Positions 11,002 to 21,829 of a stretch of 64,000 nt of DNA are shown in pieces. The notes beneath the pieces are model-generated. The model saw only the letters and a program-made list of their open reading frames with translations. It was not told the DNA's origin and did not search any database. How positions within the stretch are numbered: position 1 is the first letter of the stretch; each line of letters starts with the position of its first letter. The DNA is taken from assembly GCA_024734495.1 (NCBI GenBank), contig JALMQS010000085.1, positions 12,500,048 through 12,564,047 of the forward strand, written 5' to 3'. This DNA comes from Forficula auricularia. Lineage: Eukaryota > Arthropoda > Insecta > Dermaptera > Forficulidae. The translations under genes and the position numbers were made by a program.

Positions 11002-11009
11002 CTTATAAT
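11002..11009. repeat. 8-bp target-site duplication, right copy
   Basis: CTTATAAT directly follows CCGGTCTCTA. It pairs with 9371-9378. Confidence 0.9.
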
Positions 11010-11627
11010 TTATAATATGCATTTATATTTTTTATAATAAGTTTCAGAATCTAGCCACACATTAGACATTCCAACATACAAATACAGACAGAAAACATTT
11101 TTGAAATTTATTATTTATTTTATGATTTTTTATGATTTTTCTCCACCACACTTAAACATTCAGTATCTCAACACGAAAAAAATTGAATCAGATGTATCGA
11201 GTATTAAAGATTCATTCGAAATCATTTTTCAGAAATTTTTTCCATTTACTTTTCCTTCTCATTTATTATTCGATGACTACTTGGATGATGGTTTACTGTT
11301 TTTCCAACCTGTTGAATTGCCTCTCGAAAAGGCTTGTGACATCCAATGAATAGGTGTCCTTGGATTTGATGCATGGTTCGAATGACCCGGCAATGCCACC
11401 ACACCCCCACCATTCTTGTCTAATTCGGAAACACCGTCCGGATGCCGTTTTCCTTGAATGAGTGAAAGTTATACTGAAACAAATATCGAATGAATCAATG
11501 AATCAATCATCCCATTCACAAATCATTCAATCAATAAAAATACGATCAAACTAATAAATTTAATTTGGACTCATAAGAGAACTTTACGGTTGTGATGTGT
11601 TGATAAAAGATTTATTTTCATTATAAA
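11010..11627. other. Left-arm sequence with no recognised gene
   Basis: Moderately complex sequence with an 82-codon frame at 11101-11349. Its mirror in the right arm does not keep that frame open, and no motif is visible. Treated as non-coding. Confidence 0.4.
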
Positions 11628-11709
11628 CTAGTTGACGCCCGGGCCTTGGGCCCGGCGTCACCTAACCCTGGCGGGGAGCGTCTCGTTTTATTGTTAAAAT
11701 TTATATAGA
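11628..11709 (-). mobile_element. Miniature Helitron-like element (~82 bp)
   Basis: Read on the minus strand it starts TCTATATAAATTTTAAC and ends ...GCGTCAACTAG, the TC...CTAG pattern of Helitrons. A GC-rich stem-loop (GACGCCCGGGCC / GGGCCCGGCGTC, imperfect) lies just inside the 3' end. Mirrored at 58060-58142. It abuts the Helitron end at 11712. Confidence 0.6.
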
Positions 11710-11711
11710 TA

Positions 11712-12192
11712 ATAGCTGACCCGACCACGAGTTAAAAAAAATGATAAATGATTATATATTGCTTACCTGTCAAAACTGATTTGATCAAAAATTTAAATAT
11801 AGGTATTTAAAAAATAATAATAGTTTTAAAAATAAATTGAAAATGCAAATAATTATAGAATAGGTATTAAAACAGTAAATGAATTATATATTAATTGTCA
11901 AAATGCTTCCCTTAACCAAAAATAATATTGACAGTTGAAAGATTTCCAAAAAGCTATTATCGGCCATCTTGTTTGTTTGCTTTTATCCCCAGAGAGACGC
12001 TGGCGTTGTTTCCTCAAAAAGAAAATATTTTTTACATGCCACAGGTGTGATATCTATAAAAACACTATATATAAAAACACTTGTGTATTTGAATGGAATG
12101 TTATGTGAAAATTTCAAAGAAATCGGTGAAGAACTTTCGGAGATCCTTCAACGTATCACTTGAGCGTAACAGTACATTTTTATTTATATAGA
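11712..12192 (-). mobile_element. Non-autonomous Helitron
   Basis: On the minus strand the 5' end is TCTATATAAATAAAAATG and the 3' end is CTCGTGGTCGGGTCAGCTA (close to, not exactly, CTRR). The 5' part resembles the conserved leader of arthropod Helitrons (GTTACGCTCAAGTGATACG, GAAAGTTCTTCACCGATTTC). No Rep/helicase sequence is present. A 64-codon frame on the other strand is incidental. Mirrored at 57576-58057. Confidence 0.7.
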
Positions 12193-12511
12193 TCTTATTT
12201 GTTTATTTTATATTTGAAATAAAATGGTGAAGTTAAAAATTTTTTAAGAGCTTTAATTTCAGTCTATCTTACTGATTATTCATGATATAATATGGCAATT
12301 AATTTATTTCTCTAAGAAGCGGAACAGAATTTCAAATAAATATCCATTCGTGATATATATGTCAAAAAAGTATAATCTAATTTACATTAATTTTTTTTAA
12401 TAATATGTTATTAAGATACAACTTTAAAAATAAATAATACCCTTAATAAGGTGGACCTCACATTAATAACAAATCAAAAACTTAAATAATAAATAAATTC
12501 ATCGTTTAGAT

Positions 12512-13267
12512 CAGTGTTTCCAAAGCTTTTTTGTGTCATGCCCCAAAGGCTTTTTAAAATTTCCCCCTAAGTAATTTTTTTTGTTATTTATATAATTATA
12601 GAGTAAAAAAAAACAAATTTAGAAAATCTTTCCCACAATAATATCTAAAAGTGAATAAGATAATATAAGACACTGTTGTAAATATGGACATGGGAAGGGG
12701 GTGTTGCTCGATGCCCAAATTATTGTAAAAATAATTACTTATGTAAATTATGTAAATTTAAATTTGAAAATAAAAACATTTTATTAAAAAAAATTACATA
12801 TTTTTTTAATATTAAAAATATATATTTTCAAATTCATTTTTTTCATAGGACGCAAACTTTAGGTTGGATTATGTCACGTCCCACGCGAAAAAAATTGTCT
12901 CTATACTATATTTTCGACAACTTTGAGTTTAACAGATGGCAGCACTTGATGGCAACGCCTGTATTTAGACAACCAGACAGACGCTAGCACATTGAATGAA
13001 CAGATGAGCCTTTCAACACATTTATTTCTAATGATAAATGGAGTAAACGTAGAAATATGCATATTTAAATGTATATAACACATTTTCCCCACTGCAAAAA
13101 AACATATTTATTCTATTTGAATTTGTGTTATATTCTCCTAAAACTGAAATATGTAAATAAAAATAAAAACAGATACATACTACGAGGCCGGCCCATGTTC
13201 GAATTGACCCCCTTAACAATCAAATTACCCCCCTGTGGCGCGGGGGCCTCACGTTGAGAAACAACTG
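12512..13267. mobile_element. hAT-like MITE (CAGTGTTTCC family)
   Basis: 756 bp, starting CAGTGTTTCCAAAGC and ending GTTGAGAAACAACTG. Flanks GTTTAGAT (12504-12511) and ATTTAGAT (13268-13275) match at 7 of 8 positions, an 8-bp duplication. It has short frames on both strands but no transposase motif. Mirrored at 56498-57256. Confidence 0.75.
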
Positions 13268-13840
13268 ATTTAGATAGGCAATTTAAAAACAATACAAAGT
13301 CTTAAGGATAAATGCTACCTTGCCAAAAATAATAAAATATCGAATTTTATCTTAAAAGAAGTTAATAAAAAATTCAAATTTAGGGGCACCTACTTTACCC
13401 AGGCATGTTCAATTTGAGCGCGCGAGTACAGGTATCTTTTCTCGAATTATTTATTTTCCTGAACATTTTAGTATAGAGAATATTGGCGCCATCTAGAGTA
13501 GTGAAAACGAACGTAGCAAGAGTAGCGCTCTCTGGTTGTGAAAATGGAAACTAACGCTCAAAGTATACAAATTTGAATTTATTAAGATAACTTGAATGTA
13601 TGTATAGTGTATACTCTATATTGTATAGCTCTTAGATACTATGTATAACTAAGTAAGATATGGTAGAAATTAATTTTTAGATTTGCATTATTAAAATTAT
13701 TACTAGTTATAATCATCGTTTTAAATGAAACATGATCTTAAGTTATAAAATAAATATAAAATTATAATAAATAAAATTAAAAAGAAAAAAATCATACAGA
13801 AACCGATTAGTAAAATATTTAATTAGTTAACAATATATTT

Positions 13841-14057
13841 AAATTGAAAGTTTTTTTCCCGAGAGTAGCAGAATTTTTATATATTGAAGGAGACAATAAA
13901 AGAGTGTGTCTTCTGCTGGAATTATAAATTTTATTTATTTATTTATTCCTGTGAATCCATTGTAATAAACTGATGAAGCCCTCGAAACTATAGTCTCGTT
14001 ATAAATAAATAAAATTTATAATTCCAGAAGAAGACACACTCTTTTATTGTCTCCTTC
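13841..14057 (+). mobile_element. Family-1 hammerhead element, 217 bp
   Basis: Bracketed by a perfect 12-bp duplication AACAATATATTT (13829-13840 and 14058-14069). The outer left end carries CCCGAGAGTAGCAGAAT, then GAAGGAGACAATAAAAGAG, which reappears inverted at the right end. The centre is a hammerhead core with a collapsed stem II. Mirrored at 55706-55922 with the same length and duplication. Confidence 0.8.
13960..14004 (+). ncRNA. Family-1 hammerhead motif with deleted stem II
   Basis: TTGTAATAAA, CTGATGA, AGCCCTC, GAAAC, TATA, GTC, TCGTTATAA. Core and stem I are kept, but the 5' strand of stem II (GAGGGC in other copies) is missing, so it is predicted inactive. Confidence 0.6.
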
Positions 14058-14069
14058 AACAATATATTT

Positions 14070-15836
14070 GTTATTTTAAGTATTACGATGCAATTCTTAT
14101 AATAATACACAAAACTTAATAAAAATAACTGATACTTAAAATGAAATAAAATTCATTGTTTTTTAAAATAGATAAAGTAAACTTTCCAAATTGGAGGATC
14201 TTAATATATAATGCACACCTTTGTCGAATTTCTCCTCATAAGCTTCAACTATTTAAAAGCTTGATGCATAGTGATTCAATTTATTTATGATTTTTGCGTT
14301 TTTCAACTGGATATTCTAAAACTAATAAAACTAACCAGAACGAATTTGTTACAATTCTTTCTTCTTGAGTTTCGTGGCTATCGGAATTCGTACAGATTTA
14401 AGGTAAAAAATCATTCATGAAAATTATATTTAAATATTTCCCAACCATTTAAATCGGAGGAAACATTTAAAATTTAAAATTAAATCACCACTCCACTCCC
14501 CAGTGCACATCATTTCTTTGTTATTGAAGAAAAAACATCAAGGAATTTAACAAGTGACCCTCACCAATGGAGGTGCCTTTGTTCTATATAACCGCTTTCA
14601 GCAATTACTGTGGAGGGTATTTTATTCTTGTTTTTAATGATGCGTCTTCTTTCATTTTTCCAAAGAGATGAAAATGCGCTCTAGTCATTAAGCGACTTTT
14701 TTTCTTTGATATTATTTATTTTTCCTAACCCGCGTCGATTATATTTTGTGAATTGTAAATTTTAATAATTAATTTTTATATCGAGCTTGATAAACTTAAT
14801 AAAATACACACATGAAAGTGATTTGAATTTATTTGGCCCGCTTGGTGGTGCACTCTAGCGTTTCTTCTGATTACTAGCGAGAAAATCAATATCTTTTTGC
14901 CATCTAGTGTAATGAATATGATCCAACATTCTAATTACCTACATATTTTAAATAAAATATAATATATTTTTGAATTAATGATTAATTACATATTATTATT
15001 GTATTATTATATTTTTTAATAGGAAATTGTCGATTTCCGAACATAAAACATCTATTTAACCGACTTCAAAAAAAGGAGGAGCTTTCTCAATTCGGCTGAT
15101 TTTTTTTTTTTTTTTTTTGTATCTATGCTACTCGATTTTTTCGCCAATTGTAAACCGATTTTGATGATTTTTTTGCATAGTATAGTTCCCGATTGGTACC
15201 AAATTAATTTGGTCAAGTTTTGATGATATGATCAATGACAAAATAGCGAAAATCTCCAATTCATATGACCAAATAATCAAAATCATAATAAAAAATATTT
15301 TATACAAAAACAATCTTTAAATGTTCATTTAAAACCCGCTAACGTTTCGAGAGAATTCCTCTATTTATGAATTAAATTTTATTATCATTTTGTGATTCAT
15401 TCAAACGAATTATTCTCTGAGATGCATGCAAGGTATTATCTTAAGTCTAACTATTGTCAACATGAACATATATGTTTAATTGTTTATTAAATAAATATTA
15501 TAAATGAAATTCCTAATCATTATACCATAATATTATATTGGAAGGAAAATTTCTTATCTGAAAAATTACAACTGTATAGATCATCTTTCTAAATTTTGAA
15601 GTTTTTCATTTTGTAGCTTAATAATTTATAACAATTTAACAATTTTTCTTTACTTTTTTAAAGAAGTTTAACTTTGCAAAGCTTCACCTTCCGTAATCAA
15701 AATTATGAAAATAAATATATAAATAATAAGACGGATAAGTGCAAGTGGGACCACCGTATGTCGAGAGTTCCGTACCCGTCTATAAGTCTTAAAATACTTG
15801 AAATATCGAATTCGTGTTTATTTATGTTGATTTCAT
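14070..15836. other. Left-arm tract with no recognised gene
   Basis: AT-rich sequence including a poly-T run near 15101-15118 and an A/T-rich region around 14930-15020. Mirrored in the right arm. The 61-codon frame at 15128-15313 (minus) is preserved in both arms only because the arms are near-identical. Confidence 0.45.
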
Positions 15837-16029
15837 TTTTTTTTTTTTTTTTTTTTTTTGGGCTTTTCGGCCTTTTTAGCCACAAGCCACTTTACGATAC
15901 TATATATTTATTTTTCAAATTTGTCTCTACTCCTGGGTTCAGATTTTAGCTGGATGCCTCGAGTCGGATTCGAACCCGAGTCCCCTGGTTAGCTCGCTGT
16001 CATGCTACCGCCTAGCCTACCCGACCCCC
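15837..16029 (-). mobile_element. tRNA-derived SINE, family A, copy 1
   Basis: Read on the minus strand: a tRNA-like head with an A-box-like GGGTAGGCTAGGCGGTAGC and B box GGTTCGAATCC, a body ending GGCCGAAAAGCCC, then poly(A). It is flanked by the 8-bp duplication GATTTCAT (15829-15836 and 16030-16037). The left arm of the large inverted repeat ends inside this SINE at 15953, exactly where the right contig starts. Confidence 0.85.
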
Positions 16030-16540
16030 GATTTCATATTTAATTAGCTGTTTTCATACTTAACTACGGTTTAAATACTTAACTCTAAATTTTCTTAGTT
16101 AACTCCTCGTTTTCCTAATTAACTCGCTGTTTACATACTTATCTTGTTGATTTCATATTTAATTATCTGTTTTCATACTTAACTAAAGGTTTAAATACTT
16201 AACTCACGGCTTAAATACTTAACTTTCTGTTTACATACTTACCTTGTGGATTTCATATTTAATTAGCTATTTTCATACTTAAGCCACGGTTCAAATGCCT
16301 AATCACGATTCAAATACTTAACCATGGTTCAAATGCCTAACCTCGGTTTAAATACTTAACTCACAGTTTTTTAGTTAACTCCTCGTTTTCCTAATTAACT
16401 CGCTGTTTACATACTTACCTTGTTGATTTCATATTTAATTAGTTGTTTTCATACTTACCTCACGGTTTAAATACTTAACTATTCATTTTCCTATTTACCT
16501 CCTCGTTTTCATACTTAACCTTAACCTTCCGTTATTAATT
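16030..16540. repeat. Minisatellite with ~20-bp unit
   Basis: About 25 degenerate units of the type GGTTTAAATACTTAACTCAC, with variants ATTTCATATTTAATTAGC and GTTTACATACTTACCTTG. The GATTTCATATTTAAT variant recurs at about 16030, 16149, 16249 and 16425, hinting at a higher-order arrangement near multiples of 20 bp. Confidence 0.85.
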
Positions 16541-17059
16541 AATTTTGTCTTAAATGCTCTAATTTTATAGTTTATAATTTGGTAAAGATTCAAAGCGAAG
16601 CAATATTTTGCTTAACGCTTTAAATATTTAAAGTTTTATTACCTTAATCATAAAAACATCTGTATTTTAATTACAAACCACGAAATCGAAAAAATAATTA
16701 TTATTATTATTAATAATATTTTACGTGTTATTTGAACTCGAGAGTTATCTTTCATCAAAGACACGCAAACTAGCTTGTATCACCGAGGTGCTGCTCTCTC
16801 GAGGACATTCATCAAAACACAAAAAGGAAGTTTTCAAAATTTATAAGGATGTGTACTTTTAATGCAATAGCGTATCCAGTATTTTACGGATAGGGCAATG
16901 GTGCTGAATTTTTTTCATGAATCTGCCATATTCCAAATTTATATAATATAAAGATGAATTACAAGATTTTATTTTATAAATTAATTAAAAAATTTCTCTA
17001 TTTTATATTATAGTTATAGATGGTAAATAAAATTATGGTCAGTATCTCGAAGCATTTTA

Positions 17060-17118
17060 TTAGCCTTCAGTCACTGTTTCGGAACCTCAACGGTATCCTT
17101 CTTCAGGGTAAAGACTAG
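17060..17118 (-). ncRNA. Hammerhead-like relic, family 6 (CTGAAGA type)
   Basis: On the minus strand: CTGAAGA, A, GGATACC-GTTGA-GGTTCC (stem II with one bulge), GAAAC. No clear UH cleavage site follows, and stem I is only CTTT/AAGG plus TAG/CTA. An inverted partner lies at 17752-17805. The two flank the family-2 insertion. Confidence 0.4.
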
Positions 17119-17132
17119 TTAATAAATATTCT

Positions 17133-17749
17133 CAAAGAGAAACAAAGAGGTAGTCCTCTGCTTGATGCAAATAAACATACATACATATATATCCACATAT
17201 ATATTCTAGAAACCCAAAATTAATTAGCGCAATTGAATCGTTAGAAATTTTGAAATCACTCAATAAAAATTCAAAACTTTGTTTGAACAACCAAATTGAA
17301 TTATCAAATAGCAATTTGCTTAGAATGTTTGCTAACAAAGCATACCATTTTAGATAAAAGAAAAAAAGAAAAACAAACCCCCTCCTTCCATTGTCAGCCT
17401 ATCTCTTTGTCAAACAAGGAGAAAGGGAAACATATGGTTATATTTGACTGTGAACCAAAAGAATGTTTTTAATTCTAAGCTGCCAACCAGTGAAAGAACA
17501 TCACATTTTCAATATCCATACGATATTGAATCCATGCAAAACAACATTTATAATTAAAAAAGACTGATGATGAAGACCAAGTCTTCGAAACTATAGTCTC
17601 AAACAAATAAATAATATATATATACAGATATATCATCTCGATATATATGTGTGTATGTTTATTTGCATCAAGCAGAGGACAACCTCTTTGTTTCTCTTTG
17701 TGAATCAACAACTCTGCTACTCTCGGCAAAACAAAAACTTTTCAATTAA
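17133..17749 (+). mobile_element. Full-length family-2 hammerhead element (617 bp)
   Basis: Bracketed by a perfect 11-bp duplication ATAAATATTCT (17122-17132 and 17750-17760). The left end (GAGAAACAAAGAGG, GCTTGATGCAAATAAACATA) is the inverse of the right end, giving partial terminal inversion. A unique core of about 280 bp separates them. The right half contains the hammerhead at 17545-17620 and the shared terminus CTCTGCTACTCTCGGC. No convincing protein is encoded. It inserted into a family-6 element. Confidence 0.8.
17545..17620 (+). ncRNA. Hammerhead ribozyme motif, family 2
   Basis: CTGATGA (17564-17570), T, GAAGAC-CAA-GTCTTC (perfect 6-bp stem II), GAAAC, TATA, GTC, TC. Predicted cleavage follows C17598. 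Stem I is UC/GA, an A-rich internal loop, then a distal helix pairing ATTTAT with ATAAAT. The core is intact. As in the other families, one unpaired base lies between the core and stem II. Confidence 0.65.
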
Positions 17750-17751
17750 AT

Positions 17752-17805
17752 AAATATTCTGTCTTGAAGAAGAATATTGTTGAGGATGCGAAACATCAGC
17801 AGAAA
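17752..17805 (+). ncRNA. Hammerhead-like relic, family 6, inverted partner
   Basis: TTCTGTCTTGAAGA, then ATATTGTTGAGGATGC, GAAAC, ATCAGCAGAA. TTCTG and CAGAA can pair as a distal stem I. The core has an extra T and stem II is weak. It is related to 17060-17118 in opposite orientation. Confidence 0.35.
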
Positions 17806-17837
17806 TTAAATATATAACGCCGAGATATTGGTTACAA

Positions 17838-17985
17838 TTTTGAAGGAGACAATAAAAGAGTGTGTCTTCTGCTGGAATTATACATTTTAATTATAACGAG
17901 ACTATAGTTTCGAGGGCGTCGCCCTCTTCATTAGTCTATTACAATTGATTCACAGGAATTAATGTATGGATGTAAAGCGAAAATT
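17838..17985 (-). mobile_element. Family-1 hammerhead element, partial
   Basis: It starts GAAGGAGACAATAAAAGAG and runs through the inverted hammerhead to the region after TTCACAGGAATTAATG. The right boundary is unclear and no duplication was identified, so it is probably truncated. Confidence 0.6.
17891..17944 (-). ncRNA. Family-1 hammerhead with perfect stem II, core mutation
   Basis: On the minus strand: TTGTAATAGA, CTAATGA, A, GAGGGC-GAC-GCCCTC (perfect 6-bp stem II), GAAAC, TATA, GTC, TCGTTATAA. The core G5 is A (CTAATGA), so loss of activity is predicted. This copy best shows the ancestral stem II of the family. Confidence 0.65.
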
Positions 17986-20107
17986 TCCACGTGGATGAGT
18001 TAATAATTGTCACTTATACATGTTCCATTTTTTTGGCTGTAGGTGGCCTTAATGGGATAACAATTTTATTTGCCACCTATAAATAATTTAAAAATTAAAC
18101 ATTGTCTCCACCTTCACATCTCTATTTTAGATTCATTATAACCGAATATATTATATAGAGAGAGCCTCTTTGAGTGAATAAAGTTTAATAAATTGTAATT
18201 TAATGATTATATTATGTTTACCGTCCAACATTAACCACATCTTTTGAAAAATCTCCTCAATTATAATAATATGGTTTGATATTAGAATTTGCATTTAGAG
18301 ATAGTATTACTCCTATAGCCATTTGCTGTTGAGTTTATAGCATCTAGGACAGTTATCTCTTTTAAGCGAGCCTAATCTTTTCCAACACTGCTGTGATTGA
18401 AGCAGCTGTTATATACTTTCAGTTCAAAAGTGCACACTGCACATCTAGGATATTTTTATTTATACCTATATTCTGTATTTATATCTGTATTTATATCTAC
18501 CCCTATATACCATATTATTACTCTATTCTAATTTTACATTGCTTTTTTTATAGGTGAGTACTTTCACTTGCACTTCTTCTTACCAAATACTTTAATTCTG
18601 GTGAGTATTTATCATTTTCTTAATTTTCTAAATAACTCAAATGACTTCACTTTAAAATTGAAATAAAAAAAATCACCTGTTTCATAAAAATAGTAATTAA
18701 AAATAATAACAAAATTAAGTAGATGTTAAGTCTACTACTAACTTTTATATATCTTTATATTTTTGCAATTTTCAAGATTAAATATTCTTTTGTTTATTAA
18801 AGATTGTGGAATTGATTAATCTTCACTTCCATTACGTGCTCTACTTTTGGTGCTGTGTTTGCTATCATGGCAAGGTTCATTCAGAGGCCCCCTTTGTTTA
18901 TGGAATTGGGGTGTAATTTTCAGAATAATTAACTGGATATTTTTCTCTCTTTATCGGTTTGACAGTAAAATGAAAATAATTTATTTATTTTTCGAGTTTC
19001 GTTAGGAAATTAGATATTCTAGATCGGCGATTGACAAAGTGTGTACTGCGGAACCTTGGTGTTATATAAAAAACTATAGATGTTCGGCGTAAAAACCATA
19101 AAAATTAATAATGCTGTTAATAATGCTCACATTTTGCTTTGTTGGAAACCCCGAAAAATTTGCCTCTAGTTTTTGATTTAAGGTCGACTGGGATCACCAT
19201 GATCTCCTGATTGACATAAGCCAATCCACTGCCAGTCGCCAAATTGCTCTAGATTGATTGGTGGGACCTAAAAGGGGGTCCTGGGATTTGCAACCAATAT
19301 GTCTCAATTATAATTAGAATGGCTATGCCCTATTAGGGTAATTGACATGAGGCAGAGCTGAGCCATTATCGGAAATTAGCAAGTAATGAGTTATTAAGCC
19401 ATGGGGACGCTAGATAATGGTTAAAAATTATTATTTTTTAATCTCACTTGATTTGTAATTAAAAACTGCGCATTCAAGATTCGATTCAATATTTTTACTT
19501 CAACTTGTGATATTTTAATAAGGGAATAATAATATTTTTGATTCTGTCAATACAAGAAGTAAATAAAATTGATTTTAAAAATTTACGGTATAATATTTTA
19601 TATTTATTTGGTTCGGATACTACAATAGGCCATTTGGTCAAGGGCGTATTAATTAATAAAAATAATAAATTAATTAATAAAACGTTATGTACCTGCCAAT
19701 GGGGTGGGGTCCGTTGATGATGTGGATGCAGCGCATCCCCCCAAATCCAAAATATCAAGAGTAATTTCATCGGTATTATATTTGAAAATGTGTAAAATTT
19801 TAAAAAATCTTTCAATAAATAGGTACTATACAACTAATTCATTTAAAGATATATAAAATTTAAAATTTACGGAGGTTTTTAAAGTTATCAAATTTATTCC
19901 AGAATTTCTATTTTAATCACTTCAGTTATCTTGTGGAAAATACTTTGATTTTATGAGATAGTGAATTGATTTATATATTATATGTACTCGACCCATGACT
20001 TTCATTTAAAATCTATAAATTGCATTGAAAAAATTAATCGAGAAAGATGAACTAAAAGATGTTTGGAAAAAAGGATTTGCTTTAATGAAGTCCAATTGAA
20101 TATTTTC
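17986..20107. other. No recognised gene; slightly less AT-rich block at 19170-19420
   Basis: Most of the tract is low-complexity A/T. A block around 19170-19420 has more even composition (TTGACATAAGCCAATCCACT, AAAAGGGGGTCCTGGGATTT) and no match elsewhere in the window. The 112-codon frame at 19495-19833 (minus) has no recognisable domain. Confidence 0.4.
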
Positions 20108-20330
20108 TCTCTATATAACGATTATCGTTTTGGTCCGAGAGCAAAAGGCATTCCTAGAATAATAGAAATTAAGAAATTAATCTCTAATAGTCTGAAACAA
20201 GTCTGGACTAGTATTTGACATCATTGCAATACACCTTAGCTCTAAAGATAGAGAGATCATTCTATTCGCGCTCTTTCTCATTATTTTCATCGATTAGATT
20301 CTAATGAAAGAATCGCTCACCCACACATTA
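20108..20330 (-). repeat. Interspersed repeat R3, copy 1
   Basis: It shares with 26700-26935 and 41208-41388, in opposite orientation, blocks such as GAATCGCTCACCC, ATTAATCTCTAATA and GGCATTCCTAGAATAATAG. About 200-240 bp. Class unknown. Confidence 0.55.
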
Positions 20331-20910
20331 AGTAATTAGAAAGTGAAAACTTTTTCAAGACTCAGTGGAGACTGCCCTAGTAATTATTAATAATCTTAAA
20401 TATAAATTGTTCATTTATGGCTATACTATAATATAACATCTTGTTAAAATCTCAATAGAATAATTCAAAAAATATTTTCTTTCTTTTGAACCAGATATTC
20501 GAAAATCTAATCAGTAGTGTATATTGATAGAAACTAACTTTTTGACTTTCCTTTCTTGGGCTATCGTGGGTAACGGAATTCAGACACACAAAGAGAAAAA
20601 AATCATAGTTTTCTCCGCGTTTCAGACATTTTAAAACACAATGAGCAAATATTTATTTTTATCCGTGATTTAATATATTTAATTTTCATTATGCCTTCTA
20701 AGAGCACGTCAGTCAGTTTTTAACTATGGAAAGAATTGAAACATCACCAGAAGAAGCTGAAGTGAATATAATATATATTATCCGCTCTGTTTAAATATCA
20801 ATTGATAAAAAATTTAATGTTCAATATGAAAAAAATAACGAAAAATTATATGATGCGCGTTTATCGATAAATTTTGCAAAAAAGAGCGAAGAATAAAATA
20901 AAATTTAAAT

Positions 20911-21783
20911 AAGCTAACGTGTTCTGATATGGCCATCCACTTGACTTTACTATACAACCTGGCCCCTCATTTATATTTAATATTTAATAAATTTATTTAT
21001 AATCACGTAGAGGAGGGGTCAGTTTTTGCATTTTTAGACTTCTGGGGTCCCACTGATTATGTATACAAAATTTGGTTGAGTTTGGTACAAGAGCCTATAT
21101 TTTCAATTTTTCACCCCCCCCCTTCCATTTTGGACGGTTAGTTTTTGCATTTTTAGACTTCTGGGGTCCCACTGATTGGCCTAGATTTTTAATTTTTAAC
21201 CTTTAATCTTATCAGCCCTTAATCTCAATGGACCAAAACTACGTGTGAAATTTGGTTTCGATATTCACTCTAGTTTTTGAGCTAGCTCCTCCACAAAATT
21301 TGGTAACGCACAGACTAACTAACAGACAGACCGAGGGGTATCCACGATTGAAAGTAGGTGTACACCTCTTTGGAAGTATTTTGGAAGTACTTGGAAATAT
21401 TTGGAGTGCTTGGAAATATTTTAAAGCACTTGGAAATGTTTGGAAGTGATTGGAAATATTTGGAAGTATTGGTACTTGGGAATCATTGGAAGTACTTGGA
21501 AATGTTTGGAAGTGCTTGGAAATATTTGAAAGTACATGTGGAAGTAGATGTACAGCATATTAGGTCGCAGTTCACCCCTTGAGACAGACTAACAGACTAA
21601 CAGACATTTTGAAAAAACAATTATTATCTCAAAAAATATAATTTTTTTGATGTTCACTTATTAGAGGCTTTTTGTAGACCAAAATGCCCTGGTTTCACCC
21701 AAATTTTTTAATCAAAATAGTTTCAGCCGTTTTCGTAAAAAATAAGGAAAAAAACACTTTTTTCATAAATGATTACAATATAT
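20911..21783 (-). repeat. Interspersed repeat R1, copy 2, with internal minisatellite
   Basis: Inverted relative to 4699-5406. It starts AAGCTAACGTGTTCTGATAT and ends near CACTTTTTTCATAAATG. The extra length over other copies is the tandem block at 21355-21540. Confidence 0.65.
21355..21540. repeat. Minisatellite, TTGGAAATATTTGGAAGT type
   Basis: About nine units of roughly 20 bp, alternating TTGGAAATATTTGGAAGTG and TTGGAAGTACTTGGAAAT. A related sequence with the same downstream block (GTAGATGTACAGCATATTAG against GCAGATGTACAGGATAATAG) is inverted at 36375-36590. Confidence 0.75.
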
Positions 21784-21829
21784 TTTTTGGACAGCATCCC
21801 CTGGTTGAAAAGTCACCGCCCGCCACTGG
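21784..21829. mobile_element. End fragment of the CAGTGGCG hAT-like family
   Basis: TTTGGACAGCATCCCCTGG, TTGAAAAGTCACCGCC, CGCCACTG: the last ~45 bp of the element at 32480-33350. Confidence 0.55.

Larger units (their letters stand above)
6323..15953 (+). repeat. Left arm of a large inverted repeat
   Basis: The sequence from 6323 to 15953 is the near-identical reverse complement of 53804-62506. Shared landmarks include a hammerhead element, a hAT MITE, two Helitrons, a hAT-like copy and a family-2 end. After removing the left-only hAT insertion (9379-11001) and the right-only LINE (about 58845-59581), both arms are close to 8.0 kb. Sampled stretches differ by only occasional substitutions and small indels. 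Confidence 0.93.

Noticed and set aside
11101..11349. 82-codon frame in the left arm as a gene.
   Set aside because: The near-identical right arm carries changes that do not preserve it, and no motif is visible.
19495..19833. 112-codon minus-strand frame as a gene.
   Set aside because: No recognisable domain or codon pattern; it includes a TE-like GC patch (GATGCAGCGCATCCCC) and A/T-rich ends.
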